Shown one piece after another: positions 1-7,864 of a stretch of 39,617 nucleotides of DNA; position 1 is the stretch's first letter; every line of letters starts with the position of its first letter. Below the pieces are notes generated by a model. The model was given only the letters and a program-made list of their open reading frames with translations. It was not told where the DNA came from and searched no databases. A program made the translations under genes and the position numbers. This stretch comes from a virus, in IMG/VR virus record IMGVR_UViG_3300046501_000429, positions 1 through 39,617 of that record; one strand, given 5' to 3'.

Positions 1-523
1 AACTCGTGCACCCGGCATCCCGAACCGTGCCGACGAAATCACACAACTCCTCGTAACTGTCCCGCCCGTTGATCCCGATCCGATGCTTCACCGTCACCGG
101 AATCGACACCGCATCGCGCATCGCCTTCACACAATCAGCCACCAACTGCGGATGCCCCATGAGGCACGCACCGATCATATTGTTCTGCACCCGGTCACTC
201 GGGCAGCCGACATTTAGATTCACCTCGTCGTAACCGTGCTCCTGCGCCATGCGTGCACACATCGCCAGGTCCAGCGGCACACTGCCGCCGAGTTGCAGGG
301 CGAGGGGGTGTTCGGCTTCGTTGTGACGCAGGAAGCGGTCGTGATCGCCGTTGAGCAGCGCACCGGTGGTGACCATTTCGGTGTAGAGGAGGGCGTGCTT
401 GGAGAGTAGGCGTAGGAAAAAACGGCAATGCCTATCAGTCCAATCCATCATGGGTGCAACGCTAAAGCGTCTAGACACTGTAGAGCTTGAATTTACTGGG
501 TATGTAGCTGATTTCTGTACCAT
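1..523 (-). CDS. dusA: tRNA-dihydrouridine synthase A, N-terminal part (runs off left edge), with phage-supplied start
   Basis: Reading the minus strand from the ATG at 523 gives 174 uninterrupted residues to the window edge. They include the DusA signatures [17 protein letters not shown] (from about residue 17), the FMN-site region with [10 protein letters not shown] (catalytic Cys about residue 107), and [12 protein letters not shown]. DusA reduces U20/U20a in tRNA. The phage attachment core (439-451) encodes part of APMMDW, so everything upstream of that motif (about 24 residues, including [13 protein letters not shown]) is read from prophage DNA. Integration therefore swaps the 5' end of the gene and leaves an intact frame with a new start. 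No strong Shine-Dalgarno is seen before the ATG. A GTG nearer the core (about 478) could serve as an alternative start. Identity of the gene is secure; the exact start is inferred. Confidence 0.95.
   Translation of the reverse strand, partial: MVQKSATYPVNSSSTVSRRFSVAPMMDWTDRHCRFFLRLLSKHALLYTEMVTTGALLNGDHDRFLRHNEAEHPLALQLGGSVPLDLAMCARMAQEHGYDEVNLNVGCPSDRVQNNMIGACLMGHPQLVADCVKAMRDAVSIPVTVKHRIGINGRDSYEELCDFVGTVRDAGCTS
439..451. other. attL core (dusA side)
   Basis: The 13-bp sequence TCCAATCCATCAT occurs here and again at 39028-39040 in the same orientation. On the minus strand it encodes the MMDW part of DusA. The integrase gene lies about 175 bp inside this copy, as expected for an attachment site. 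The dusA body lies to its left and phage DNA to its right. Sequence beyond the 13 bp diverges, although the APMMDW codons continue at protein level on both sides. Confidence 0.85.
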
Positions 524-618
524 TTTGCTCTACGTGTTCAAAGCCGGTTTTAGGGGGTAAATGGGCGTTTTTTAAAGGTCGTTGGTACAATGTACCAACT
601 CCTTTAGCAATTGTACCA
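516..618. promoter_or_regulatory. Cluster of TGTACCA arm-type sites next to attL
   Basis: The heptamer TGTACCA or its complement TGGTACA occurs at 516-522, 583-589 (inverted), 591-597 and 612-618. The middle pair forms a 19-bp inverted repeat (581-599) with one central base. Two further copies lie next to attR (38954-38960, 38965-38971). Clustering at both prophage ends suggests recombinase or excisionase arm-binding sites, possibly also controlling the integrase, whose ATG is 8 bp downstream of the last copy. The 516-522 copy overlaps the new dusA start codon. Confidence 0.5.
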
Positions 619-625
619 GTTGACC

Positions 626-1750
626 ATGGCCACGATCAGAGCACGGAAACGCACCGACGGCAGCACCAGTTACACGGCACAGATACGCCTGTTTCGCGAT
701 GGTGCGCAAGTTTACCAAGAGAGCCAGACCTTCGCCCGGAAACAGGCCGCCCAGGTTTGGGTTCGAAAGCGCGAAACTGAACTGGATCAGCCAGGCGCGA
801 TCGAGCGGGCAAATCGCAAAGGCGCGACGATCAAGGAAATGATCGATCGCTACTTGGATGAAATGGAAAAGGTTCGACCGCTCGGGAAGACCAAGCTCGC
901 CACGCTTAAAGCGATCAGCGAATCATACCTAGGCAAATTGAATGACCAGGACATCAACAGTCAGCAGTTGGTGGAGTATGCATTGTGGCGGATGGGCAAA
1001 GAGGGCGGGAACGTTCAGCCTCAGACAGCCGGTAATGATCTCGCGCACCTCGGCGCAGTACTTTCGATCGCTCGGCCTGCTTGGGGTTACGAGGTCGATC
1101 CGCACGCAATGACGGATGCCCGGCGGGTGTTGAAAAAGCTGGGGTACAACATGAAAAGTCGAGAGCGCGATCGACGCCCGACTTTGGATGAACTCAACAA
1201 GCTACTCAAGCATTTTCAGGGTATCCAAGCCCGTCGCCCAACGTCGATCAATATGCTCAAAATGACGGGGTTTGCGTTGTTTTCAACGCGTCGCCAAGAG
1301 GAAATTACGCGGATTCAATGGGCAGATCTGGATGAGGTAGGCAAGCGGGTGTTGGTGCGGGACATGAAAAACCCCGGTCAGAAGATCGGCAACGATGTCT
1401 GGTGCCATTTACCGCCAGAAGCGTGGGCCATTATTCAATCCATGCCGAAGACGCTATCTGAGATATTTCCGTACAGTGCGGAGTCTGTATCCGCGTCATG
1501 GACCAGAGCGTGTCATATGGTTGGCATTGAGGACCTGCACTTTCATGACCTGCGTCACGATGGTGTTAGCCGGCTTTTCGAAATGGACTGGGACATTCCT
1601 CGAGTAGCGAGTGTGTCGGGGCATCGCGATTGGAATTCAATGCGGCGTTACACCCACCTTCGTGGGCGAGGTGACGCATACGAGAACTGGAAGTGGTTGG
1701 AGAAGATCCTACAGGCGCCCGTAAAATTGGGCGCCAGGACGCTGAAGTAA
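626..1750 (+). CDS. int: Tyrosine-recombinase integrase
   Basis: This 374-aa protein catalyses site-specific integration and excision at dusA. It has an N-terminal arm-type DNA-binding region, a core-binding SAM-like region (about 65-170), and a C-terminal catalytic domain. Visible catalytic residues are an Arg in FSTRRQEEITR (about 222), HDLRH (about 307-311), the GHRDW His (about 333) and the nucleophilic Tyr of RRYTHL (about 342). I chose ATG 626 (MATIRARKRTDG) over the upstream TTG at 611 because the extra five codons lie in the TGTACCA repeat. It is the only long plus-strand gene at the left end and converges on the early operon. Length is typical for phage integrases of this type. Confidence 0.95.
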   Translation: MATIRARKRTDGSTSYTAQIRLFRDGAQVYQESQTFARKQAAQVWVRKRETELDQPGAIERANRKGATIKEMIDRYLDEMEKVRPLGKTKLATLKAISESYLGKLNDQDINSQQLVEYALWRMGKEGGNVQPQTAGNDLAHLGAVLSIARPAWGYEVDPHAMTDARRVLKKLGYNMKSRERDRRPTLDELNKLLKHFQGIQARRPTSINMLKMTGFALFSTRRQEEITRIQWADLDEVGKRVLVRDMKNPGQKIGNDVWCHLPPEAWAIIQSMPKTLSEIFPYSAESVSASWTRACHMVGIEDLHFHDLRHDGVSRLFEMDWDIPRVASVSGHRDWNSMRRYTHLRGRGDAYENWKWLEKILQAPVKLGARTLK

Positions 1751-1751
1751 A

Positions 1752-2027
1752 TTAGCTGCTGCGTGGAGCGCTGTTTAATTGATTGCTCTCTTTTACGGCG
1801 GCAGCGCGCTGAGCATCCAAGTATTCGGAAAGGTCCGTGATGTGAATCCCCTTTGCGCTTTTTTGGCTCGGCTCCATGCGCGTAATGGGGATTTTAATTT
1901 GTCCTGCCCCCACCTTGCGTTGGAACATGTCCGTGGTGAGATGAGTGAAATAATCCTTACACACTCGATCCAGCGGAATCACAACTTGGCCATCGTACTG
2001 GGCCATCAGTACAAACAACGTTTTCAT
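1752..2027 (-). CDS. prtN: PrtN-family (pyocin activator) transcription regulator
   Basis: The 91-aa product closely resembles pyocin activator PrtN: it begins with MKTLFVLMAQYDGQVVIPL and carries the family stretch RMEPSQKSAKGIHITDLSEY near residues 50-69. PrtN in P. aeruginosa activates pyocin promoters. Short homologues occur in Pseudomonas phages near the integrase, where the role is less clear. Here it is the last gene of the leftward early operon, overlapping the previous 46-aa gene by ATGA, and ends one base from the convergent integrase stop. It could act as an excisionase-like or late-gene regulator; that is inference. Confidence 0.85.
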   Translation of the reverse strand: MKTLFVLMAQYDGQVVIPLDRVCKDYFTHLTTDMFQRKVGAGQIKIPITRMEPSQKSAKGIHITDLSEYLDAQRAAAVKESNQLNSAPRSS

Positions 2028-2164
2028 AGTGTTGCTCCTTTGCGGACACTGAGCCGATAGCCGGTGTCATTTGCCACCATGGCGAAATAGGGGGCGTCAT
2101 TGCCAACGGAAAATGAGTTCGTGGTAGCCTCGGCGACGCTGCCATTATGGGTTTGAGCTTGCAT
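2024..2164 (-). CDS. Small hypothetical protein (46 aa)
   Basis: An ATG at 2164 preceded by the strong ribosome site AAAGGAGAGAACC opens a 46-codon frame starting MQAQTHNGSVAEATTN and ending SVRKGATL. Its TGA overlaps the prtN ATG (ATGA), which supports real, coupled translation. I recognise no domain. The start region is the same repeated SD module used by the genes at 2372 and 2719. Confidence 0.7.
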   Translation of the reverse strand: MQAQTHNGSVAEATTNSFSVGNDAPYFAMVANDTGYRLSVRKGATL

Positions 2165-2188
2165 GGTTCTCTCCTTTTAGGGGTGGCA

Positions 2189-2218
2189 GGTGCCATGGGG
2201 TTGCAGCCCCATGGCACC
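2189..2218. terminator. Perfect 12-bp hairpin between small early genes
   Basis: GGTGCCATGGGG and its exact complement flank a TTGCAG loop. A T-run follows shortly on the plus strand (GACTTTTTGC), so it could end rightward transcripts that pass the integrase. On the minus strand it lies between the genes starting at 2372 and 2164, without a T-run, and may instead be a processing or stability hairpin. The loop is part of a repeated motif (see findings). Confidence 0.5.
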
Positions 2219-2234
2219 GACTTTTTGCGGATTC

Positions 2235-2372
2235 TTAGCTTAGGATCCAGATCATCAAATCCGGTACCTGGACCGCGACGATGGCAATCAACGCCACCGT
2301 CATGACTGCGCCGAGTAGTTGCCCAAGCAGGGCACCGCGTTGGGTTTGTTCAAGTTGGTCTGTGTTGCGCAT
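2235..2372 (-). CDS. Small single-span membrane protein (45 aa)
   Basis: ATG at 2372 with the SD sequence GAAAGGAGAGAACC opens a 45-codon frame beginning MRNTDQLEQTQRGALLGQ. The second half (LLGAVMTVALIAIVAVQVP) is one clear hydrophobic span, so an inner-membrane peptide is likely. The gene sits inside the early operon between the 102-aa gene and the 46-aa gene. Function is unknown; a superinfection-exclusion or inhibitor peptide is possible but not shown. Confidence 0.65.
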   Translation of the reverse strand: MRNTDQLEQTQRGALLGQLLGAVMTVALIAIVAVQVPDLMIWILS

Positions 2373-2410
2373 GGTTCTCTCCTTTCAGGGGTTACCGGTT
2401 GCAGCCGGCG

Positions 2411-2719
2411 TTACAGGTTGCTGTCTGGCAGTCGCACCAGGTGCAGCACCAGGTCTTCAAATTCGTTCGTGTCTTCGGTGCATGACTGCCAGTCCAAAAC
2501 CGCCTGGATCTGTAGCCTTGAACAATTCAGCACCAGGATCTCGTGCTGACCGTCCGTGGCCCGTACCTCCAAAATGTCTACCAGGCCGTTTGCGCCGTAG
2601 GCCTCGGCCTGCACCGTTTTGCGGTGATCGTTCCCGAGTTCGTTAAGCAGCTCGGACACGCGGTCCTGCAGGCTTTTCGCATCACTACGATCGGTGCCGG
2701 CAACGACTTGAATCTGCAT
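2411..2719 (-). CDS. Hypothetical early protein (102 aa)
   Basis: The frame starts MQIQVVAGTDRSDAKSLQDR and has the same SD module AAAGGAGAGAACC as the two small genes after it. It is directly downstream of the primase and in the same operon. The composition is acidic and soluble with no evident membrane span or known motif. I do not recognise it. Confidence 0.75.
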   Translation of the reverse strand: MQIQVVAGTDRSDAKSLQDRVSELLNELGNDHRKTVQAEAYGANGLVDILEVRATDGQHEILVLNCSRLQIQAVLDWQSCTEDTNEFEDLVLHLVRLPDSNL

Positions 2720-2759
2720 GGTTCTCTCCTTTCAGGGCTGTTCAACGTGGGTTGCAGCC

Positions 2760-5570
2760 CTACGCCTGAAACATCCAGCACTTGACGGTGGGTGACTTGG
2801 TGATCGTGTTGTTATTCCGCGTGGCTTGATAAGCACGCACCGCGCTGTCGACGGCCTTGTTCGACTCCAGGAATTTGCGGCAACGAGATTCCTTCAGGCG
2901 ATCGCGCAGCTCGCTGACGTCGGCCAGCTTCTGCCGGTGTTCTGCGGCTCGCTCGACGAACTCGTTGAGGTTGATGGCGATGACGTTGTCTTTTTTGCTG
3001 TGGTTGACCACCGGCCCATCGGCGTCAAGGCCTTGGAGGTAGTCGTAGACTTCCCAGAATTCAGCGACAACAGGGTGATCTGCGCTGATCGAGCCCTGGC
3101 GCTCGATCGCCATTGCGATGATGCAACGCTGGGTGGTGCTGATATGGGAATCGCTCAGGGGTACAAGCGAGCGGATGCAGTCCAGTAGGCCGAGCAGCTG
3201 GGCATGGTTTTTAACGATCCGTTCGACGCGGATATAGCCGCGCAACTGATTGCCGCAGTTTTGGCATGCGGCCTTGTCGTTGTTGGCTGGGTACTCGGTG
3301 TCGCAACTGATGCAATGGGTATGCAGCCGGCGCAACCGCGCTTCGTGTGCGGGGATTTTGTCGGCGAGCGTGGACATGACATCGGTTTCGCGCTTCACCG
3401 CCTGCAGCAGGAAGTGGCTGAGCTGATTGCCGTCCAAGGCAGTCAGGCGGTCAGCCGCGGCTCGGCTTTCTGGCGTCACATTTGGCCGCACGAAGTGCAG
3501 CTTCACAATCCGCGTCATGATGGCTTCGGAAGCAATCACAGGCGCGTTCTGGCTGATCGCGATCGTGCCTCGGAACGGTGGCTCGTAGGTTTCGTTGCCG
3601 GCGGTTTTGACACCCTTTGTCGCCAAGGTACCGCCGCCGAAGTAATCCTTCAGCTCGTCCCATTCGAAGTTCTTCGCGTGGGATTTGTCGTCACCGCTCC
3701 GATCGGACTCCAGCAGCACCACCGGCATCCCGGACACTTGCCCCATCAAGCGGCTGCGACCTGCCTTGGTGGACTTCGACGGGTCAAACCCTTCGTAGCC
3801 TGCGCGGCCGAGTAACTTCCACAGCAGGTTGAGCAGGGTGGTTTTACCGGCCCCTGCCTCGCCAGTGGCTTCCAGGAAGGGAAACGACTGGTAGCGAGCG
3901 CGGATCTGCTCGGCGAACAGCGAGCCGAACCAGAAAGTCAGTGCGACAACGCCCTGGGCGCCGAAGCACGTCCACAACAATTTCGCCCATTCGTCGCTGT
4001 ATTCCTTCGGGTCGCGCTGAATTCGCACCGGTACCGCACGTTGCAGGGTTTTCAGACGTAGCTTGCCGAACTCAAAAAATTCCTCGTCGTTGACGTCGAC
4101 CACTTGGCCATCTTTGATGGCCACGTCGCCGTACACGTAGCAACCGTATTCCTTGCTGTACCCGACGAAGTCGATCGTCTGAACCGTTTTGATCGCGAAC
4201 AGCTGGTCCTTCATGATTTTGTCGAGCTGCTGGCCACTGCCGGTGAACACCGCGCCGGCGGCCATGCCGAGCAGACGTTTCTTAAACTCGCTCGCAGCTG
4301 CTACCTGGCCACCGGTGAAGGTGTTTTTTACCGAGCCACCGTCGTGCGGAAAATCAACACGGAAGAAGTACCAGGACTCGTCGGTGATTTCATTGCGCTG
4401 GAAGTACAGAGCTTGGGGGTAGCAGTTGGCGATCTCGACCACGCAGCCCGACATGCGCAACGCTTTCTCACGCATGGCTTTGCTGTTCAGCTGTTGCTCT
4501 TCGTGATTCTCGCTGGTCTCCAGCGCCTGCATGGCGTTATTGAATTTGCTGATGTCCAGCTTCCACCAATAAAGGCGGGACTCAAACCCGAAGTGGAATT
4601 CCTCGCGCTCACGCCAGTTGTACATCAGCAGCGCTTTTTCTGATGCGCTCTCGGCGATAAGCAGGGCACCGTGGTGGCGGGCCTCGTCGAGGTCCGCTTC
4701 GGTGCGCCGGCGGCGATCGGCTTCATCACTGATGAAGGCCCAACGCTGATGCAGGTCGTTCCAGTCCACCTTTCGTGCATCGCGTTGCGGAATCTGAGCC
4801 GCAGTGCATTCAAAGCCCAGAGCCCGGGCCATGGCGACCCATTTGCGCGTGTAACGGTGCGCGCCAGGCTCGTTGTCCAGTGCCCACACCAGTCTCGGCA
4901 GATTGCCTGCTCGATCGACGGCGAGTGCTTTCAGCGAGGCCTCGGGAAAAGCATTCGACGACATTGCCGCGACCGCATCGATCGCGTTGTGCTCGAGGGC
5001 TATCGCATCAAAAATGCCTTCGACGATCCACAGTTCTTCGGTCTGTGACAGGTCGATATTCGGCGAACACCACCAATAGCCCTTGTAAGACGCCCCGGGT
5101 TTGAATCGGGCTTTCTTCTTTCCGAAGCGCTGAGGCTGGTCAATCAGGCGCTCCCAGTAACCGCCGCGCTCTAGAGGAAAACGGACCGTTGCTGAGCCGA
5201 TATTCAGGTCGCGATCAAAATAGTTTTCCTGGGTGAACAGTCCGGCGACCAGCTCGATCTTGAAACCCCGAGCGAACTCCATATAGGCGCGGGCGCTTGC
5301 TGTCGGTTGATCGTCCGTGGCTGGCGCGCGCTTGCTCCAGTCGTCGAACAGATCGGCGTACAGCTCTTTGACATGCCACTGCTGACCGCATTTGCTCTCA
5401 CGGCCGCACTTGATGAACCACGGGTTTTCGAAGCTGGAATACAGTTCCTTTTTCGAGCAGGCAGGGCAGGTGCCACCGCGCATGAAGTCGGTGCCTGTGC
5501 GATGCCGCAGGCCATAGTCGAATTCGAGTCGGGTCAGTACATCACCCCGGATTTGCTGTTCCATCTTCAC
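2760..5570 (-). CDS. Phage DNA primase-helicase (Toprim plus ATPase)
   Basis: This 936-aa replication protein likely primes and unwinds phage DNA. The N-terminus has a zinc-binding pattern (Cys about 35, 38, 55 and 61), then a Toprim-like core with LWIVEGIFDAIA (Glu about 184) and WALDNEP (Asp about 232). A helicase domain has Walker A GEAGAGKT at about 570-577. A second Cys-pair zinc motif follows (CISC...CQNC, about 745-775). The last about 100 residues (from 834) resemble the C-terminus of the antirepressor at 33120-33953. The listed start is GTG 5570, overlapping the stop of the upstream 77-aa gene; ATG 5564 is an alternative. It replaces the P2 A-type replication protein, implying a different replication mode from P2 (inference). 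Confidence 0.92.
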   Translation of the reverse strand: MKMEQQIRGDVLTRLEFDYGLRHRTGTDFMRGGTCPACSKKELYSSFENPWFIKCGRESKCGQQWHVKELYADLFDDWSKRAPATDDQPTASARAYMEFARGFKIELVAGLFTQENYFDRDLNIGSATVRFPLERGGYWERLIDQPQRFGKKKARFKPGASYKGYWWCSPNIDLSQTEELWIVEGIFDAIALEHNAIDAVAAMSSNAFPEASLKALAVDRAGNLPRLVWALDNEPGAHRYTRKWVAMARALGFECTAAQIPQRDARKVDWNDLHQRWAFISDEADRRRRTEADLDEARHHGALLIAESASEKALLMYNWREREEFHFGFESRLYWWKLDISKFNNAMQALETSENHEEQQLNSKAMREKALRMSGCVVEIANCYPQALYFQRNEITDESWYFFRVDFPHDGGSVKNTFTGGQVAAASEFKKRLLGMAAGAVFTGSGQQLDKIMKDQLFAIKTVQTIDFVGYSKEYGCYVYGDVAIKDGQVVDVNDEEFFEFGKLRLKTLQRAVPVRIQRDPKEYSDEWAKLLWTCFGAQGVVALTFWFGSLFAEQIRARYQSFPFLEATGEAGAGKTTLLNLLWKLLGRAGYEGFDPSKSTKAGRSRLMGQVSGMPVVLLESDRSGDDKSHAKNFEWDELKDYFGGGTLATKGVKTAGNETYEPPFRGTIAISQNAPVIASEAIMTRIVKLHFVRPNVTPESRAAADRLTALDGNQLSHFLLQAVKRETDVMSTLADKIPAHEARLRRLHTHCISCDTEYPANNDKAACQNCGNQLRGYIRVERIVKNHAQLLGLLDCIRSLVPLSDSHISTTQRCIIAMAIERQGSISADHPVVAEFWEVYDYLQGLDADGPVVNHSKKDNVIAINLNEFVERAAEHRQKLADVSELRDRLKESRCRKFLESNKAVDSAVRAYQATRNNNTITKSPTVKCWMFQA

Positions 5571-5800
5571 GCCTGCTTTCTGATGGCGACCTGAAGGGCG
5601 CCGAGAGTTGTTTTTTGAGCCGCCAAGGCGGGGTAGGCAGACAGGATTGCGCTAGTCCGCAAGCCATCAGGAACGCGTCGAAACTCGTCCGAATACCAGT
5701 GCTCCTGAATGCCCATCCGAAGGCGCTCACGCAGCTCCTGGTGCAGGGCTTCAGCGAGGTTTTTGCTAAGGTTCATCCGGATGGAAAGTGCTGTATTCAT
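5567..5800 (-). CDS. Hypothetical early protein (77 aa)
   Basis: The frame begins MNTALSIRMNLSKNLAEALHQEL and ends RKQA, with its TGA overlapping the GTG of the primase. It is largely helical and basic. Position and coupling inside the early operon support it. No family is recognised. The overlapping 62-aa frame at 5542-5730 is a shadow. Confidence 0.7.
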   Translation of the reverse strand: MNTALSIRMNLSKNLAEALHQELRERLRMGIQEHWYSDEFRRVPDGLRTSAILSAYPALAAQKTTLGALQVAIRKQA

Positions 5801-5864
5801 GGCTTTTTCCCTGATTTCGGGCGCAACTTGCCCAAACCCACTCGCGAAAGGTGGTGCTATTCGG

Positions 5865-6239
5865 TCAGTTGAAAGGGGCTGTTGGCTGAGGCTCGGTAGC
5901 GTCGACCAGGTGTTTAAAAATCAAAGCGACGGGAATGGCGAAGGACTTGCCACTGGCTGGATCGGTGAGTACTGCTACGGATGCGCTACTGCCCTTCAGG
6001 TCGAGGTGGCGCTGGCCACCGCCGGAATGCAATTCGCCGTATGCCAGGCCCGTCAGTGTTTCGGCAAGGTAGACGGGCACTTCCAGTGTCGCCTGCAGGT
6101 AAGTAACGGTGCGGTTGAAGAGTTGCTGGTCATTGCCCAGGTGTTCAGCCTGGTGGCGTTGCATATAGCAAAGCGCGGCGCTCTGCATTGCTACGCGGTA
6201 TTCGCGTTCGGGGTTCTGCGCGGTGATCGTCATGTTCAT
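5865..6239 (-). CDS. Hypothetical early protein (124 aa)
   Basis: It starts MNMTITAQNPEREYRVAMQS and the ATG overlaps the TGA of the Ogr-like gene (ATGA). No signal peptide, membrane span or catalytic motif is evident. It resembles uncharacterised proteins often found beside ogr in Pseudomonas P2-like phages, but I assign no function. Confidence 0.75.
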   Translation of the reverse strand: MNMTITAQNPEREYRVAMQSAALCYMQRHQAEHLGNDQQLFNRTVTYLQATLEVPVYLAETLTGLAYGELHSGGGQRHLDLKGSSASVAVLTDPASGKSFAIPVALIFKHLVDATEPQPTAPFN

Positions 6240-6520
6240 CAGGCCGTCTCCAGTCCAAGTAGGTCCATCTGTTGCTCGCCTTCCTTCTTCATCGCGTGCC
6301 GCCGAATCGCCACCGGTGCAACCGGCAGGGAAACCGATGGGTTCGGCATACCGGAGGGACTCATTTCGTGAGTCATTTCGAACTGAGCTCGAACTGACCA
6401 GCCGCAGGCCTCGTTAATGCATTGCAGGTAGGCAATACGCAAAAAGATATGCGTGCCTTCACTGGTTCGGATGCGCATTCGCTCCTGGCAGTGCGGACAT
6501 ACCAGCTTGTAAGTGCTCAC
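6239..6520 (-). CDS. ogr: Ogr/Delta-type zinc-finger late transcription activator
   Basis: The 93-aa protein begins MSTYKLVCPHCQERMRIRTS and continues with CINEACGWS, giving the C-X2-C ... C-X4-C zinc ligand set of the Ogr/Delta family, followed by FEMTHEMSPSG. These proteins bind dyads near -55 of late promoters and recruit RNA polymerase. Three matching TGT-N13-ACA dyads occur upstream of the structural operons in this window. Unlike P2, where ogr follows gene D, the gene here lies inside the early operon between the CII-like gene and the primase, so it should be made with early transcripts. Confidence 0.9.
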   Translation of the reverse strand: MSTYKLVCPHCQERMRIRTSEGTHIFLRIAYLQCINEACGWSVRAQFEMTHEMSPSGMPNPSVSLPVAPVAIRRHAMKKEGEQQMDLLGLETA

Positions 6521-6584
6521 TTTTTCTCCCCGCCGCTAGTCGCGGCCTTCGGCTAATGCCGAGAAATGACGACGCTTCCAGCGC

Positions 6585-7070
6585 CTACTTCGAATCTTCG
6601 CTGCCCGGGTTTTCCCGGTGCAGAACGATCACTGCAGTGATCTCTTCATGCCTGGCTGCAACGTGTGCACGGTGCGCTGTGAGAATGGCCTGCACCTCGT
6701 CGTCCTGAATGACGCCGTCTTGAAGTGCTTTGCCAATGATGGCGTCGACCAACCCACGCTTGACTGCGGTATTGATCGAGCGGGCATACAGGTCGAGGTT
6801 GTCGAGCTGTCCAGCCTCGGCTACTGGGACAAACACGCCGCCGTACAGATTGCAGACGAAGTCGGGGAGGTGAGTGGTGCCGGTCTGTAACTCCAGAAGG
6901 CAGATCTGCTCATCAGTCAGTGGGCGGCTGCCGGCGTTTTCATAGGCGTGATTGTCGAACTTCTTTACCGACATACCCAGACGCGGAGCTGCGCAATCAC
7001 GACCGCCTGGGTACGCACAGATAACGGCGCTGACGACTTGCCTACGGGTTTCTAGAACAATGCGTTTCAT
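6585..7070 (-). CDS. CII/YmfL-type phage regulatory protein (Phage_CP76 family)
   Basis: This 161-aa protein begins MKRIVLETRRQVVSAVICAY and includes a helix-turn-helix-like stretch RLGMSVKKFDNHAYEN, then the family-typical LTDEQICLLE. This is the pattern of YmfL/CII-like regulators of P2- and lambdoid-type phages. It lies second in the leftward early operon. It probably influences the lysis-lysogeny decision or early transcription. Confidence 0.8.
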   Translation of the reverse strand: MKRIVLETRRQVVSAVICAYPGGRDCAAPRLGMSVKKFDNHAYENAGSRPLTDEQICLLELQTGTTHLPDFVCNLYGGVFVPVAEAGQLDNLDLYARSINTAVKRGLVDAIIGKALQDGVIQDDEVQAILTAHRAHVAARHEEITAVIVLHRENPGSEDSK

Positions 7071-7099
7071 TTTCTGGTTTCTCGCCGGGGCCGCTGCAA

Positions 7100-7309
7100 T
7101 TATTTTGATATCACGCCGTCTTTGATTCCCAGGAGTACAGCTGCTCGTCGGGCTTCACCTCGAACGCCCTTCTTGCGACCGTTCAACAAATCGCTGACCA
7201 AATTTTTGTTCAGGTCATGTTGCCGACAGAACTGCGCAATGGTGATCCCGTTGCGGTCAAGGTCTGCGCGGGCTTGCTCGGCTGTAAGGAGGACGGGCAT
7301 AGTGTTCAT
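7100..7309 (-). CDS. Cro-like small DNA-binding protein (BcepMu gp16-like)
   Basis: The 69-aa product contains an HTH segment GITIAQFCRQHDLNKNLVSD followed by LLNGRKKGVRGEA, the arrangement seen in BcepMu gp16-type phage DNA-binding proteins. It is the first gene of the leftward operon and divergent from the repressor at 7404, the classical position of a Cro/Cox-type regulator. ATG 7309 or ATG 7300 could be the start; neither has a strong SD. Confidence 0.8.
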   Translation of the reverse strand: MNTMPVLLTAEQARADLDRNGITIAQFCRQHDLNKNLVSDLLNGRKKGVRGEARRAAVLLGIKDGVISK

Positions 7310-7403
7310 GTGTGTTCAATCGTGTTGTGTGTGCCATCATTATGCCCAAAACTTTGGCTGTGTAAAGCTGTGCATGCCAAAAAATTGTGTGTCTGGAGAA
7401 TCC
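7310..7403. promoter_or_regulatory. Divergent early promoter/operator region
   Basis: This interval separates the Cro-like gene (leftward) from the repressor (rightward). It is AT- and GTGTG-rich and holds the inverted repeat CCAAA-AC-TTTGG (7346-7357). The 10-mer AAAACTTTGG recurs at 7410-7419 inside the repressor's start. These are candidate operators; promoter boxes cannot be fixed by eye. Confidence 0.5.
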
Positions 7404-7760
7404 TTGGAAAAAACTTTGGGCGAGAGGCTCCGGGAAGAGCGCGACCGGCTTGGAATTAATCAGAACGATTTCGCTGATATAGGCGGTGTGAAACGTAACT
7501 CCCAAGGCAATTACGAGAATGATCGACAGAGGCCGGATACGGCTTATCTGTTGGCGATCTCGAAGATCGGCGTGGACGTGATGTATGTGCTTTTCGGTCG
7601 GAGGGATACGACAGCGGGAACGCAGACCACTATCGAAAACGAAGTGCTTAACTGTTTCCGTTCGCTGAGTCCTGGTGATCAAGTTGTGGTGCATCGGATC
7701 GCTACTGGCCTCGCCGAAATGGCAGCGAAAGAGTCGCAGGGCACGCTTCCTCTGGAGTGA
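7404..7760 (+). CDS. XRE-family phage repressor (C-type)
   Basis: The 118-aa protein reads (TTG start) EKTLGERLREERDRLGINQN with a complete HTH: ERLREERDRLG...QNDFADIGGVKRNSQGNYEN. This XRE domain covers about residues 5-60, then a short C-terminal part suited to dimerisation. TTG 7404 is preferred because GGAG sits 5-6 nt upstream; ATG 7374 (128 aa) lacks an SD. It is the only regulator transcribed rightward in the switch and is the presumed lysogeny repressor. There is no LexA-type protease domain, so induction would need an antirepressor; one is encoded at 33120-33953. Confidence 0.85.
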   Translation: MEKTLGERLREERDRLGINQNDFADIGGVKRNSQGNYENDRQRPDTAYLLAISKIGVDVMYVLFGRRDTTAGTQTTIENEVLNCFRSLSPGDQVVVHRIATGLAEMAAKESQGTLPLE

Positions 7761-7864
7761 AATTGCATCACTCGATCTAGCGCTACCATGCGAAAGAGTG
7801 TGCACCTGGTGCTTCAGAAAATCTCGATTTCGCCGATGCTCTGCGGCTTTAAGGAGTATTGAGC

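Noticed and set aside
4104-4643. 179-aa plus-strand frame opposite the primase
   Set aside because: It is a long antisense shadow created by codon bias of the primase; no motif or ribosome site.
7788-7862. 24-codon frame between the repressor and the 57-aa gene
   Set aside because: It is in frame from an ATG to a stop just before the next gene, but it has no ribosome site and no recognisable content.
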